From Rhodovulum euryhalinum (GTDB lineage: Bacteria > Pseudomonadota > Alphaproteobacteria > Rhodobacterales > Rhodobacteraceae), in the NCBI RefSeq assembly GCF_004342445.1, contig NZ_SLWW01000006.1:180987-244986 (forward strand): DNA of 64,000 nt. Reading direction: 5' to 3'. The notes beneath the pieces were generated by a model. That model saw nothing but the letters and a program-made list of their open reading frames with translations. It did not search any database and had not been told where the DNA came from. A program made the translations under genes and the position numbers. Below are positions 48,710 to 58,843 of this stretch, piece after piece. Each line of letters begins with the position of its first letter. Position 1 is the stretch's first letter.

Positions 48710-50104
48710 ATGATCGACCGGCTTCATCTTCGCTGGCAGGTGGTCATGTGCGTGGGCGTGACGCAGGCGCTGGCGCTATGCGTCGCGGGATGGCTGTTGC
48801 TCGAGAATGCGCGCAAGGCGGTGGTGGTCGAAATGGCGGCGGCCGAGGCAGGCGCCCGGGCGCAGGTGATCGCTTCGGTCGGCGCGGCGATGCGCGACCA
48901 CCCGCCGGGGGCGGTGCTGGGCGTGCTGTCCGAACGCCTGGTCGAGCCGCGCCACGTCCGCCTGGCGCTGTTTGATTTGAGAACCGGCCCCCTGCCGGTG
49001 CGGGCCGGCGCGGGCGAGGAGGAGGGCGCTGCCCCCCCGGCCTGGTTCCGGGCGCTGGTGACGCCGCCGGTGCGCGAGACCCGGCTTCCGATTCTCGACA
49101 GCGGCCGCGATTACGGCTTCGTGTCGCTGACCTCCGCCCCCCAGGACGAGATCGCCGAGGTCTGGCACGATGTGGCCGCTCTGTTCTGGACGCTGGGCGG
49201 GGCCTTTCTTGCCACGCTCGCGCTGGTGACGGCGGTGATCGGCCGCGCGCTGCGTCCGCTCGAAACCCTCAACCGGGGGCTCGGCGCGTTGCAGTCCGGC
49301 GCGCTCTCGACCCGTATATCGGGGGTCCGCGGCGCGGATTTCGTGCCCCTCGTGGGCGGTTTCAACGCGCTGTCTCAAAGCCTCGAGACCAGCGAGAGTG
49401 CCCGCGCCGCGCTGGCCCGCAAGATCGTGGAGCTCGGCGATGCCGAGCGCCGCGCCATCGCCATGGAGTTGCACGATGAATTCGGCCCCTGCCTGTTCGG
49501 GCTCAAGGTCAAGGCCGGCGCCATCGCGCGTGCGGCCGATCGGGCGGGCGATCCCGTTCTGAAACGCGATGCCGAGACCGTCACTTCGATCGTCGACCAG
49601 ATCCAGACCGCGAACACCAGGCTTCTGACCACGTTGCGGCCGATGACCATCGGCCAACTGCCCCTTGTCGAGGCGCTGGCCGACATGCTCGACGGCTTTC
49701 GCAGCACCCATTCCGGCATCGCCTGGCAGATCGTCCTGCCCGACGCGATGACCGGCACCGAAGAGATCGTCGACCTGACCGTCTATCGCTTCGTGCAGGA
49801 GGGGGTGACAAATGCGCTGCGCCATGGGGCGCCGCGCCGGGTGCGCGTCGCGATGGAACTGATTCCACAGGGATCGGAAGGGGCGCGCGCGATCGCGCTG
49901 GCGGTCGAGGACGACGGGGCAGGGCTGCCCGCCTGCATGGCCGAGGGCCGCGGCTTGACCGCGATGCGCGACCGGGTCTACGCCATCGGCGGCATGCTGG
50001 CGATCGGGCCGCGGCCGGGCGGGGGGACTCGGCTGACCGCGCAATTGCCGCTGGCAAGGGCGCGTGTCACGGGGGGGCGGCCGGCGATGGAGGCCACATC
50101 TTGA
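48710..50104 (+). CDS. sensor histidine kinase (HisKA_3 type)
   Basis: A 464-residue NarX/DegS-like kinase. TM1 is near residues 10-31, a periplasmic domain covers about 32-155, TM2 is near 157-180 and a HAMP linker follows. The dimerisation motif RRAIAMELHDEFGP has the phosphoacceptor His255. A HATPase domain follows (VQEGVTNALRHG, VEDDGAGLP, GLTAMRDRVYAIGGML). GGGAGG precedes ATG. It overlaps the response regulator gene and is divergent from the PQQ-associated genes. It resembles the FlhS/FlhR-type regulators of methanol/formaldehyde oxidation in Paracoccus, by context. Confidence 0.92.
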   Translation: MIDRLHLRWQVVMCVGVTQALALCVAGWLLLENARKAVVVEMAAAEAGARAQVIASVGAAMRDHPPGAVLGVLSERLVEPRHVRLALFDLRTGPLPVRAGAGEEEGAAPPAWFRALVTPPVRETRLPILDSGRDYGFVSLTSAPQDEIAEVWHDVAALFWTLGGAFLATLALVTAVIGRALRPLETLNRGLGALQSGALSTRISGVRGADFVPLVGGFNALSQSLETSESARAALARKIVELGDAERRAIAMELHDEFGPCLFGLKVKAGAIARAADRAGDPVLKRDAETVTSIVDQIQTANTRLLTTLRPMTIGQLPLVEALADMLDGFRSTHSGIAWQIVLPDAMTGTEEIVDLTVYRFVQEGVTNALRHGAPRRVRVAMELIPQGSEGARAIALAVEDDGAGLPACMAEGRGLTAMRDRVYAIGGMLAIGPRPGGGTRLTAQLPLARARVTGGRPAMEATS

Positions 50105-50724
50105 AGACCGCGCTGATCGTCGACGACCATCCCGTGACGCATATCGGCTGCGGCCAGTTGTTGCGCGATGCCGGTTATGACGAGGTCTTCGAGGCGCTCA
50201 CCGACCGCGAGGCCTACCGGCTGGCCGAGGCGCATGGCCCCGACCTGATCGTGCTCGATCTCGGGATGCCCGGCGTGGGTGGGCTGAACATGATCGGCCC
50301 GCTGTCCACACGCGCACCCGCGGCGCGGATCCTCGTCTTCACCATGAACGAGCAGACGGTCTTTGCCGCCAAGGCGCTGGAAGCCGGGGCGCGGGGCTAT
50401 CTGTCGAAGAACTCGGCGCCCGACGATTTCCTGGAGGCGGTCCGCACGCTGGAGCGGGATGAGCTTTTCCTCAGCCACAAGGTCGCGGTTTCGGTCGCCT
50501 CGATGCGGATCGGCGGCAAGGCCGACCCGCTGGCATCGCTGACCGAGCGCGAACACCAGGTGCTGCGGCTGATCGGCCGCGGCGAGGATCTGCAAAGCAT
50601 CGCGGATGCGCTTTGCATCAGCTACAAGACGGCGGCGAACACCAGTTCGATCCTCAAGCGCAAGCTCGGCGCGAGGAACACGACGGAACTGGTGCGGCTG
50701 GCCATCGAGACCGGGATGTCCTGA
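50101..50724 (+). CDS. LuxR/NarL-type response regulator
   Basis: A 207-residue regulator. The receiver domain has Asp9/Asp8, phosphoacceptor Asp53 (LIVLDLGMP), Thr81 and Lys103; a C-terminal HTH has LTEREHQVLRLIGRG and SYKTAANTSSILKRKLG. The start is TTG at 50101, overlapping the kinase stop (TTGA), a strong sign of translational coupling. It most likely controls the divergent PQQ-associated genes. Confidence 0.92.
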   Translation: MKTALIVDDHPVTHIGCGQLLRDAGYDEVFEALTDREAYRLAEAHGPDLIVLDLGMPGVGGLNMIGPLSTRAPAARILVFTMNEQTVFAAKALEAGARGYLSKNSAPDDFLEAVRTLERDELFLSHKVAVSVASMRIGGKADPLASLTEREHQVLRLIGRGEDLQSIADALCISYKTAANTSSILKRKLGARNTTELVRLAIETGMS

Positions 50725-50843
50725 TGCGGAATTGTGCGTTTCGCGGCTTTGATCCCCCAAGAAGGTGACGTTCCTTCCAACCGCATTTCCCATCCCGCGG
50801 AAACCGGCTAAGTCTGTCCCGGAACAAGTCAGTGGTGCACCGA

Positions 50844-53714
50844 ATGAGCAGCGGCAGCAGCCTGTTACCGATCATCGCGATCCTTCCCTTTCTCGGCGCC
50901 CTGGTGCCCGGGCTGATGATCCGCGCGGGCCGAACCGCCTGCGCCACCTTCACGGCGGCCCCGACGATCCTTGCCCTTGTCATGCTGGGCGTGCTCGCGC
51001 CCGACGTGATGCGCGGCGAGGTGATCGAGGCGCGGATCGAATGGCTGCCCCAGTTGGGCCTTTCGGCCAGCTTCTTCCTTGACGGGCTGGGGCTACTGTT
51101 CGCGGGAATGATTCTCGGGATGGGTCTGCTGATCACGCTTTACGCCCGGTTCTACCTGTCGGGCGAGGATCCGATGGGGCAGTTCTACACCTATCTGCTG
51201 CTCTTCCAGGGCGCGATGCTGGGCATCGTGATCTCGGACAACATATTGCTATTGCTTATCTTCTGGGAACTCACCAGCCTGACCTCCTTCCTCTTGATCG
51301 GTTATTGGAAGCATCTGCCCGAGGGCCGGCAGGGCGCCCGGATGGCGCTGGCGGTCACCGGCGGGGGCGGGCTTGCGATGATCGGGGGGATGCTGATCCT
51401 GGGCAATATCGCGGGCAGCTATGACCTGACCGACATTCTGACCCAGGGCGACGCGATCCGGGCCTCGGAATGGTATCTGCCCGCGCTTATCCTGATCCTG
51501 ATCGGCGCCTTCACCAAGTCGGCGCAGTTCCCGTTCCATTTCTGGCTACCCCACGCGATGGCGGCGCCCACGCCCGTTTCCGCCTACCTCCATTCGGCGA
51601 CCATGGTGAAGGCGGGCGTCTTCCTTCTGGCGCGGATGTGGCCGGTTCTTTCGGGGACCGAGGCGTGGTTCTACATCGTCTCGACAACCGGGTTGATCAC
51701 CATGGTTCTGGGCGCGCTGATCGCGATCTTCAAGGATGATCTCAAGGCGTTGCTGGCGTTTTCCACCGTCAGCCACCTGGGCCTGCTGACGATGTTGCTG
51801 GGACTGGGCACCAAGTTCGCGGCGGTCGTCGCGGTGTTCCACATCATCAACCACCTGACCTTCAAGGCCGCGCTCTTCATGTCGGCGGGCATCGTCGATC
51901 ACGAGGCGCATACGCGCGACATCAAGCGTCTGGGGGGGCTCGCGCGCCTGATGCCTGTCACGGCGGCGATCGCCATCGTCACGGCGCTGTCCATGGCGGG
52001 CATCCCGCTTTTCAACGGGTTCCTGTCGAAGGAGATGATGCTGGACGCGGCGTCGGAAACGGTCTGGGCGGGCAGCCACCTGGTGGTCCCGGTGCTGGCG
52101 ACGCTGGGGGCGCTGTTGTCGGTGGCCTATTCCTTCCGCTTCATCTCGCATGTCTTCCTGGGCCCGGTGCGCGATGACTACCCATCTAAACCGCACGATC
52201 CGCCGTTCGGCATGTGGGCAGCGCCCGGGTTCCTTGCGGTTTTCGTTCTGCTGATCGGCATCCTGCCCGCCACCATCGTCGGTCCCCTGGTCGCTGTCGC
52301 GGGGGGCGCGGTGGTGGGCGGCGAGTTGCCCTACTATTCGCTCAAGATCTGGCACGGGGTGAATGCGGCCCTTGTCATGTCGATGATCGCGGTGGCGGGG
52401 GGGCTTGTCGTTCTGTTGCTGCACCGCCCGCTGGACCGTCTCTGGCAGGCCGCCCCGCGGCCCGAGGCCAAGGTCATCTTCGACGCGCTGATCGATGCGT
52501 CTGCTGCGCTCTCGGGCTGGGTCACGCGCAATCTGCATAACGGTTCGATCAGCCGATACCTGGCGATTTTCGTGGTGGCGACCGTGGCGCTGGGCTTTGC
52601 CGCATGGAATGGCGGCGCCCTTGCGCCCGCCACGCGGCCCATGCTGCCCATCCCGGCGGTGGTCGCGGTCGGCTGGGTGCTGCTGGTCGTCGCGACCGTG
52701 CTTGTCGTGACGATGCACCGCCGCCGGTTCCAGGCGCTGGTGCTGATCGGGGTGATCGGGCTGATGGTCTCGGTAGGCTTTGTCTACCTCTCCGCGCCCG
52801 ACCTTGCCCTGACCCAGATCTCGGTCGAGACGGTGACGATCATGTTGTTGCTGCTGGCACTGCATTTCCTGCCCAAGCACACGCCGCTGGAAAGCCCGCT
52901 CTGGCGGCGGACGCGCGACGGGGTGATCGCGGTGGGCGCGGGCGTCGCGGTGACAGGGCTGGCGATGGCGTTCCTCACGCGCGACTTCTCGACGATCTCC
53001 GACTATCACCTCGCCAATTCCTACACGGGCGGGGGCGGGACCAATGTCGTCAACGTCATCCTCGTCGATTTCCGCGGCTACGACACCTATGGCGAGATCA
53101 TCGTCCTGGGGATCGCGGGTCTGACGATCTACGCGCTGATGGTGTCGCTGCTGACGGGGCCCGCGGCACGGCGGTTGAGGAACACCGACTATTCCCAGGA
53201 CCGCTCGCGCGACCGGCACCCGCTGATGATGGTGGTGGCGACGCGCGCGATGATGCCCATCGCGGTGGTGGTCGGCATCTACATTTTCCTGAGAGGCCAC
53301 AACCAGCCGGGCGGCGGGTTCATCGCTGGGCTGGTGATCTCGATCGCGCTGCTGATGCAGTACATGGCCTCGGGCTTTGCCTGGACGCAGGCCCGCCAGC
53401 GCATCCAGTACCACGCGATGATCGGCTGGGGCGTGGTGGTGGCAGGGTTGACGGGGGCAGGGGCATGGCTGGCAGGCAAGCCGTTCCTGACCAGCGCCTA
53501 TGGCTATATCGACCTTCCGGGGATCGAGGAATTTGGCCTCGGTTCGGCCTTCCTGTTCGATCTCGGCGTGTTCCTGACGGTGCTGGGTGCGGTCATGCTG
53601 ATGCTTTACAGCCTGTCGCGGATCGCGCGCTATGCCGGCGAGACGGTGAATGTCGAGCCGATGGATTACGACCCGTCGAAGCGCGTCGAGGCGATCAGGA
53701 ACGGAGGCGAGTGA
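50844..53714 (+). CDS. mrpA: Na+/H+ antiporter subunit A/B fusion
   Basis: A 956-residue integral membrane protein, the largest part of the seven-subunit Mrp cation/proton antiporter. The N-terminal ~780 residues match NuoL-type MrpA. They have the conserved TM helices with the acidic/Lys residues, for example FWELTSLTSFLLIGYWK, ALLAFSTVSHLGLL and IDASAALSGW. The C-terminal ~180 residues are MrpB-like (MPIAVVVGIYIFLRGHNQPGGGFIAGL). This fused form is typical of group 2 operons such as Sinorhizobium pha. ATG at 50844 was chosen over a GTG four codons earlier. Confidence 0.95.
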   Translation: MSSGSSLLPIIAILPFLGALVPGLMIRAGRTACATFTAAPTILALVMLGVLAPDVMRGEVIEARIEWLPQLGLSASFFLDGLGLLFAGMILGMGLLITLYARFYLSGEDPMGQFYTYLLLFQGAMLGIVISDNILLLLIFWELTSLTSFLLIGYWKHLPEGRQGARMALAVTGGGGLAMIGGMLILGNIAGSYDLTDILTQGDAIRASEWYLPALILILIGAFTKSAQFPFHFWLPHAMAAPTPVSAYLHSATMVKAGVFLLARMWPVLSGTEAWFYIVSTTGLITMVLGALIAIFKDDLKALLAFSTVSHLGLLTMLLGLGTKFAAVVAVFHIINHLTFKAALFMSAGIVDHEAHTRDIKRLGGLARLMPVTAAIAIVTALSMAGIPLFNGFLSKEMMLDAASETVWAGSHLVVPVLATLGALLSVAYSFRFISHVFLGPVRDDYPSKPHDPPFGMWAAPGFLAVFVLLIGILPATIVGPLVAVAGGAVVGGELPYYSLKIWHGVNAALVMSMIAVAGGLVVLLLHRPLDRLWQAAPRPEAKVIFDALIDASAALSGWVTRNLHNGSISRYLAIFVVATVALGFAAWNGGALAPATRPMLPIPAVVAVGWVLLVVATVLVVTMHRRRFQALVLIGVIGLMVSVGFVYLSAPDLALTQISVETVTIMLLLLALHFLPKHTPLESPLWRRTRDGVIAVGAGVAVTGLAMAFLTRDFSTISDYHLANSYTGGGGTNVVNVILVDFRGYDTYGEIIVLGIAGLTIYALMVSLLTGPAARRLRNTDYSQDRSRDRHPLMMVVATRAMMPIAVVVGIYIFLRGHNQPGGGFIAGLVISIALLMQYMASGFAWTQARQRIQYHAMIGWGVVVAGLTGAGAWLAGKPFLTSAYGYIDLPGIEEFGLGSAFLFDLGVFLTVLGAVMLMLYSLSRIARYAGETVNVEPMDYDPSKRVEAIRNGGE

Positions 53715-53715
53715 G

Positions 53716-54081
53716 ATGGAGCTGGTGGTGGCGAGTGCGGTGGGCGTGCTGACCGCGGGCGGGGTCTACCTGATCCTCAGGCTCCGTGCCTTCCCGGTGA
53801 TCCTGGGGCTGGCACTGTTATCCTATGCGGTGAACGTGTTCCTGTTCGCCACCGGGCGGCTTGCAATCAACGCGCCGCCCGTGCTGCAGAAATACGGCGA
53901 GGCGACCTATACCGACCCGCTGCCGCAGGCGCTGGTGCTGACCGCGATAGTCATCTCGTTCGGGATGACAGCGGTTCTGGTGATGATCGCGCTTGGTGCC
54001 TTCATCGAGGCTGGCGACGATCAGATCAACATGACCGAGACGGACGAGGACGAACCCGCCGGCAAGGATGCCGCGGCATGA
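53716..54081 (+). CDS. mrpC: Na+/H+ antiporter subunit C
   Basis: A 121-residue NuoK-like protein with three transmembrane helices (LVVASAVGVLTAGGVYLIL; ILGLALLSYAVNVFLF; LVLTAIVISFGMTAVLV) and a charged C-terminal tail. It starts two bases after mrpA and overlaps mrpD by ATGA. Confidence 0.95.
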   Translation: MELVVASAVGVLTAGGVYLILRLRAFPVILGLALLSYAVNVFLFATGRLAINAPPVLQKYGEATYTDPLPQALVLTAIVISFGMTAVLVMIALGAFIEAGDDQINMTETDEDEPAGKDAAA

Positions 54082-55628
54082 GCCACTGGATCATCGCCCC
54101 GGTCGTCCTGCCTGCGCTGCTGGCGCCACTCATTGCCTTCGTGATGCGGCACGATATCACGCTGGCGCGTGCGGCGTCCTTTGCCGGAACGCTCGCCCTG
54201 GTCGCGATTGCGGTCGGGCTGACCGTGCTTGCCGGGGATGGCGGCACCCATGTCTATGCGCTGGGCGACTGGCCCGCGCCCTTCGGGATCGTGCTGGTGC
54301 TCGACCGGCTGTCGGCAATGATGGTGCTGTTGACGGCGGTTCTGGCGCTGATTGTCCAGACCCATGCGGCGGCCACCGGCTGGGACGCGCGGGGGCGGCA
54401 TTTCCACGCGCTGTTCCAGTTCCAGTTGATGGGCATCTGCGGTGCGTTCCTGACCGGCGACGCCTTCAACCTGTTCGTGTTCTTCGAAGTTCTGCTGATC
54501 GCGTCCTACGGGCTGATGATCCACGGTGGCGGCAAGGTGCGGCTTCAGGCGGGGCTGCAATACGTGGTGATGAACCTTGCGGGTTCGACCCTGTTCCTGT
54601 TCGCACTGGGCACGATCTACGCCACCACCGGAACGCTCAACATCGCCGACCTTGCGGTGAAGGTGCGCGAGATCCCGGTCGATGACGCGGCTCTGATCCG
54701 GGTCGCGGCAATGCTGCTGATGATCGTCTTTGCGATCAAGGCCGCACTTTTCCCGATCCAGTTCTGGCTGCCCGCAACCTATGCCAACGCGCCCGCCCCG
54801 GTCGCCGCGTTGTTCGCGATCATGACCAAGGTCGGCGCCTACGCCATCCTGCGCATCCATACGGTCGTCTTCGGGCCCGATGTTCCCGCCACGGCTGGCC
54901 TGCCGGGGACGTGGCTGTTTCCGGCCGCGGTGGCGACGCTGGCCATCGGTGCGGTCGGTGTTCTCGGCGCGCGGCGGCTGATGCCGATGATCGCCTTCTC
55001 GGTCGTCGCCTCCATGGGCACGCTGATGCTGGCGGTGGCGGCCTTCACCCCCTGGGCGACCACCGCGGCGCTTTACTACCTGATCCATTCGACCTTTGCC
55101 GGGGCGGCGCTGTTCCTCATGGCCGATCTCGTGGTGTCGCGCCGGCCCGAGGGGGACCGGCTGTCGACGGCGCCTGCCACGGTGCAGAACGGGCTTTTCG
55201 CCGCCCTGTTTTTCGCCGGTGCGCTGGCGATGGCGGGGATGCCGCCCCTCAGCGGGTTTCTTGGCAAGCTGATGATCCTCGATGCGCTTCGCGATCCGTC
55301 GCTGATCGTGGCGGGGTGGACGGCGATCCTGGCTGGGTCGCTGCTGATCATCGTCGGGCTGGCCCGGGCGGGCAGTATCCTGTTCTGGAAATCCACGGCG
55401 GTCGCGGCCCACAGGCCGCCCGAGGATGACTGCGAGGATCCCGTTCGCCCCGAGATCCGGCCGGCCGGTCCGCTGGAGGTGGCGCCCACCATGGCCGCAA
55501 TCGCGGCGCTGGCGTTGCTGTCGATCTTTGCCGGGCCGGTGACCGACTATCTCGAGGCCGCCTCGGTCCAGTTGTTCCAGCCCGACGACTATATAGCCGC
55601 CGTGCTGGGGCCGCAGAAAGGGGAGTAG
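54078..55628 (+). CDS. mrpD: Na+/H+ antiporter subunit D
   Basis: A 516-residue NuoM/N-like proton channel subunit with about 14 helices. Characteristic segments are FNLFVFFEVLLIASYGLM with the TM5 Glu, FAIKAALFPIQFWLPATYANAPAP-like Lys region, and SVVASMGTLML. It overlaps mrpC and is followed by mrpE after three bases. It forms a heteromer with MrpA. Confidence 0.95.
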   Translation: MSHWIIAPVVLPALLAPLIAFVMRHDITLARAASFAGTLALVAIAVGLTVLAGDGGTHVYALGDWPAPFGIVLVLDRLSAMMVLLTAVLALIVQTHAAATGWDARGRHFHALFQFQLMGICGAFLTGDAFNLFVFFEVLLIASYGLMIHGGGKVRLQAGLQYVVMNLAGSTLFLFALGTIYATTGTLNIADLAVKVREIPVDDAALIRVAAMLLMIVFAIKAALFPIQFWLPATYANAPAPVAALFAIMTKVGAYAILRIHTVVFGPDVPATAGLPGTWLFPAAVATLAIGAVGVLGARRLMPMIAFSVVASMGTLMLAVAAFTPWATTAALYYLIHSTFAGAALFLMADLVVSRRPEGDRLSTAPATVQNGLFAALFFAGALAMAGMPPLSGFLGKLMILDALRDPSLIVAGWTAILAGSLLIIVGLARAGSILFWKSTAVAAHRPPEDDCEDPVRPEIRPAGPLEVAPTMAAIAALALLSIFAGPVTDYLEAASVQLFQPDDYIAAVLGPQKGE

Positions 55629-55631
55629 ACC

Positions 55632-56123
55632 ATGCTCGGCCGCATCTTTCCGCATCCGCTGCTGAGCCTGACCCTGACGCTGGTCTGGCTGGGGCTCGTG
55701 AACAAACTCACGCCGGGCAACCTGGTCCTGGGGCTGGTGATGGGCATCGTCGTGCCGGTGATGACCGCGCCCTACTGGCCGAACCGGCCCCGGATCCGCC
55801 GCCCGCTGCGCGTGGTGGAATACATGCTGGTCGTGGTGTGGGACATCCTCGTGGCGAATGTCCAGGTCGCGATGATCATCCTGTTCAAGCGAAACGAGAA
55901 CATCCATTCGAAATGGATCAGCGTACCGCTGGATCTCACCTCGGCCGAGGCGATCACGGTGCTGGCGGGCACCATTACCATGACGCCGGGAACGGTATCG
56001 TCAATGCTGTCCGCCGATGGCGGCAGCATTCTCGTGCACGCGCTGCATACGGATGATCCGGACGGGGTGCGCGATCAGATCAAGGCGCGGTACGAGCGGC
56101 GGCTCAAGGAGATTTTCCAATGA
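55632..56123 (+). CDS. mrpE: Na+/H+ antiporter subunit E
   Basis: A 163-residue membrane protein with two N-terminal helices and a soluble C-terminal part (EAITVLAGTITMTPGTVSSM; ILVHALHTDD), the hallmark MrpE motif. It overlaps mrpF by four bases. Confidence 0.95.
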   Translation: MLGRIFPHPLLSLTLTLVWLGLVNKLTPGNLVLGLVMGIVVPVMTAPYWPNRPRIRRPLRVVEYMLVVVWDILVANVQVAMIILFKRNENIHSKWISVPLDLTSAEAITVLAGTITMTPGTVSSMLSADGGSILVHALHTDDPDGVRDQIKARYERRLKEIFQ

Positions 56124-56389
56124 TCGAGGCGGCGCTTGTCTTTGCCTTCGGCTGCTACGGGCTGGGGCTTCTGGCCAATCTCTGGCGGATCACAAGGGGC
56201 CCGGACGTTGCAGACCGTATCCTCGCGCTCGACACGATGGTGATCAACCTGATCGCGATCCTGATCCTATACGGCATCTGGCATGGCACGGCGGTCTATT
56301 ACGAGGCGGCGATGCTGGTGGCGATGGTCGGTTTCGTCTCGACGGTGGCGTATTGCCGCTTCGTGCTGCGCGGCGACATCATCGAATAG
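56120..56389 (+). CDS. mrpF: Na+/H+ antiporter subunit F
   Basis: An 89-residue three-helix protein with the motif RITRGPDVADRILALDTM between helices one and two, standard for MrpF. Confidence 0.94.
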   Translation: MIEAALVFAFGCYGLGLLANLWRITRGPDVADRILALDTMVINLIAILILYGIWHGTAVYYEAAMLVAMVGFVSTVAYCRFVLRGDIIE

Positions 56390-56392
56390 GGA

Positions 56393-56773
56393 ATGGCCAT
56401 GGATATTCTTGCGGAACTCGTGATCGCGCTTTTCCTGGTGGTCAGCGGCATCTTCGGGCTGGTCGGATCCTTCGGGATGATCAAGCTGAGGGAGACGATG
56501 CAGCGGCTGCACGCGCCGACCAAGGCAACGACGCTGGGGGTGGGCGGCGTGCTGATCGCCTCGATGCTTTACTTCGTGGTGGTGAAAGGCAGCTTTTCGT
56601 TCCACGAGTTGCTGATCACGCTGTTCCTGTTCCTGACAGCGCCGATCACCGCCAACTTCATCGCCAAGACCTTCCTTCAGGCGCATGCGCGCGAGTCGGA
56701 TCTGCCGTCGACAGAGCGTTCCCATGGCTGGGCGCTGTTCGACGATGCGCCGTCCGAAAAGCCCGATGCCTGA
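56393..56773 (+). CDS. mrpG: Na+/H+ antiporter subunit G
   Basis: A 126-residue protein with three helices and the MrpG motif LRETMQRLHAPTKATTLGVGG. It is the last gene of the mrp operon and meets the converging exonuclease gene 12 bases downstream, with no terminator room. It starts three bases after the mrpF stop. Confidence 0.94.
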   Translation: MAMDILAELVIALFLVVSGIFGLVGSFGMIKLRETMQRLHAPTKATTLGVGGVLIASMLYFVVVKGSFSFHELLITLFLFLTAPITANFIAKTFLQAHARESDLPSTERSHGWALFDDAPSEKPDA

Positions 56774-56785
56774 GGCGCCCCAAGC

Positions 56786-58843
56786 TCAGTAGGTCTGAGC
56801 CCTGCGGATGCGGTGCATCTCGTCGCTGCGGGCGACCGCCTGGCCGAGCGTGCGGATGCCTGCACCCTCGAGTACGCCCAGCATGTGGCGGAACACCTCG
56901 GCCGTGGCCAGCGCATCGCCCAGCGCGGTATGCCGACGTTCGCTGGGCAGCGTCACCCCGAAGCGGCAGGCCAGCGCGTCCAGCGTCAGATCGTCCGCAT
57001 CCGGGTAGAGTGCCGCCGACAAGAGCACCGTGCAAAGCGTCGGGTGGTCGAACCGCACGCCAAGCCGCTGTTCCTTGAGCCGCAGGAAGGCCATGTCGAA
57101 GGCCGCGTTGTGGGCGACCAGCACCGCGCCCTCGCAATAGCCATGAAAGCGGCGCCCAGCCTCGACGATGTCGGGCGCGTCGGCGACCCGGGTATCATCT
57201 ATGCCGTGTACCGCAGTCGAGGCGGCCGGAATGTGGCGGCCAGGGTTCACCAGCGTATCGAAGACCTCGCCCCGCAAGAGCCGCCCGTTCACGATCCTGA
57301 CGCCCGCGATCTGCACGATCTCGTCGCCCGCGCGCGGCGCAAGGCCGGTCGTCTCGGTGTCGAATACCACGAAGCGCAGTTCCGACAGCGGGCGGTCGGC
57401 GATCTCGTCCGAGGCAGGCGGCGGCAGCGTGAAATCGTAGAACTCCGGCCGGGGATCGGCCGGGTTCAGCACCGGCGCCGCCGCGGCCGTCAGCGGTAGC
57501 ACCAGCCGGTGGCCCGTGGCCGTGGGTTCGGCCCAGATCTCGGTCGCATGTCCTTCGAGCGCATCGCGTGCGGTATACTGCCCGTAGCCCGCGGACAGCG
57601 CCGCGCCGAGCCAGCGGTCGATCTCGCCATCGGTCACTTCGCCGCCGGTCCAGTCGAGCGTCAGGCAGACCTCGCGCTCTTGCGCCGCGGCGCGCAAGAC
57701 AAAGCCGCAGCGCGTGCCGTCTGTCCGCAGCCCCTCGATCACCCGGGCGAGCAGTTCGGTGATGGCGAAGCCGTCGCAGCGAATGAACTGCCGTGTCCCC
57801 TCGAAGCGCAGATCCTCGGGTAGCCGGGCCTGCAGCGCGTCGAAGATGTCGTCCGAGGCTACCGCGGGCATCGGCCAATGGCGGGCGGTCGCGGCGCCGT
57901 GCCGGTCGGCAACCTCGCGGATGCGCTGGACCAGCGCGGCCTGTTCCTTGCGCAACTCGGAAAAAAACGTCGCGCGCATCGCGGGGGGCGCGGCCGGGTC
58001 GGTCTCGATCGCATCGATCAGCGCCCCGATCGCCGCGGTCGGGCGACGCACCGACTCGAGCAGGGTGTTCAGCAGGTGGTCACGTTCTGCATGCGCGTCG
58101 AGATCCTCGGTCGCGTCATGGAAGATCAGCACATAGCCGACGCGGGTGCCGTTCACCGCGATGGGGCTGACGCGGGCCATCAGGAATCGTTCGCCGCAGG
58201 CCGTGGCCGCGAGGAAGCGTTCGGCCTCGACCTCGGCGCGGGCTGCGCGCGCACCCATGCGGTCAAGCGCGTGGGCGAGTGGTTCCGGCCGGAGAAAACC
58301 GGTCAGCCGACGGTCGAGGCCAAGATCGCCCAGCAGGCCCTGCGCCGCGCGGTTGTAAAGCATGATCCGGTGATCGGGGGTCGCCACCACCACCCCCTCT
58401 GCAAGGTCGCGCAAAAGCGCCTCGAACATCGCCTTGTCGCGGTTCAGCACCGCGGTCTTTTCGGCCACGGCACGATCCTGTGCGGCGCGGGTCTCGGCCA
58501 GCGCGTCATGGATCGCGTTGGCGGCCGGGGCCAGGGCACCGAGATAGCGTGCCTGCGTCTCGTCGATATCGGCGTCGATATCGGCCCGTGCCCGGGTCGT
58601 CAGATCGGCGGCCAGCGCCAGGATCGGGCGCGCCACGTTCTGGTCGAACAGCAGCCCCACCCAGGCCGATAGCCCCGACAGCGCAAAGCCCGCGAACAAC
58701 CCCGCGATCACGTAGCCATCGGCCGGCCCACCCGCACGGGCATGGCCGAGCCACAGCCCAAGGGTCAGGGCGGCGGTCCCGCCCAGTGCCAGCGCCCCGA
58801 AGAAAAGTGCGAATCGGGTTCTCAGCCCAAGCCGCTCATGCAT
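56786..58843 (-). CDS. membrane sensor with kinase-like core fused to DnaQ-type 3'-5' exonuclease
   Basis: A 685-residue fusion. Two transmembrane helices (about 10-32 and 42-65) precede a HAMP-like helix and a PAS domain near 140-245 ([25 protein letters not shown]). A histidine-kinase-like core covers 250-455. At the dimerisation site the phosphoacceptor His is replaced: the stretch [12 protein letters not shown] has Glu263 at that position, and the HATPase part is degenerate. Residues 487-660 form an intact DEDDh exonuclease: Asp495 and Glu497 (FDTETTG), Asp583 (AHNAAFD), His638 and Asp643 (HTALGD). Its start overlaps the receiver gene by eight bases. Confidence 0.85.
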   Translation of the reverse strand: MHERLGLRTRFALFFGALALGGTAALTLGLWLGHARAGGPADGYVIAGLFAGFALSGLSAWVGLLFDQNVARPILALAADLTTRARADIDADIDETQARYLGALAPAANAIHDALAETRAAQDRAVAEKTAVLNRDKAMFEALLRDLAEGVVVATPDHRIMLYNRAAQGLLGDLGLDRRLTGFLRPEPLAHALDRMGARAARAEVEAERFLAATACGERFLMARVSPIAVNGTRVGYVLIFHDATEDLDAHAERDHLLNTLLESVRRPTAAIGALIDAIETDPAAPPAMRATFFSELRKEQAALVQRIREVADRHGAATARHWPMPAVASDDIFDALQARLPEDLRFEGTRQFIRCDGFAITELLARVIEGLRTDGTRCGFVLRAAAQEREVCLTLDWTGGEVTDGEIDRWLGAALSAGYGQYTARDALEGHATEIWAEPTATGHRLVLPLTAAAAPVLNPADPRPEFYDFTLPPPASDEIADRPLSELRFVVFDTETTGLAPRAGDEIVQIAGVRIVNGRLLRGEVFDTLVNPGRHIPAASTAVHGIDDTRVADAPDIVEAGRRFHGYCEGAVLVAHNAAFDMAFLRLKEQRLGVRFDHPTLCTVLLSAALYPDADDLTLDALACRFGVTLPSERRHTALGDALATAEVFRHMLGVLEGAGIRTLGQAVARSDEMHRIRRAQTY

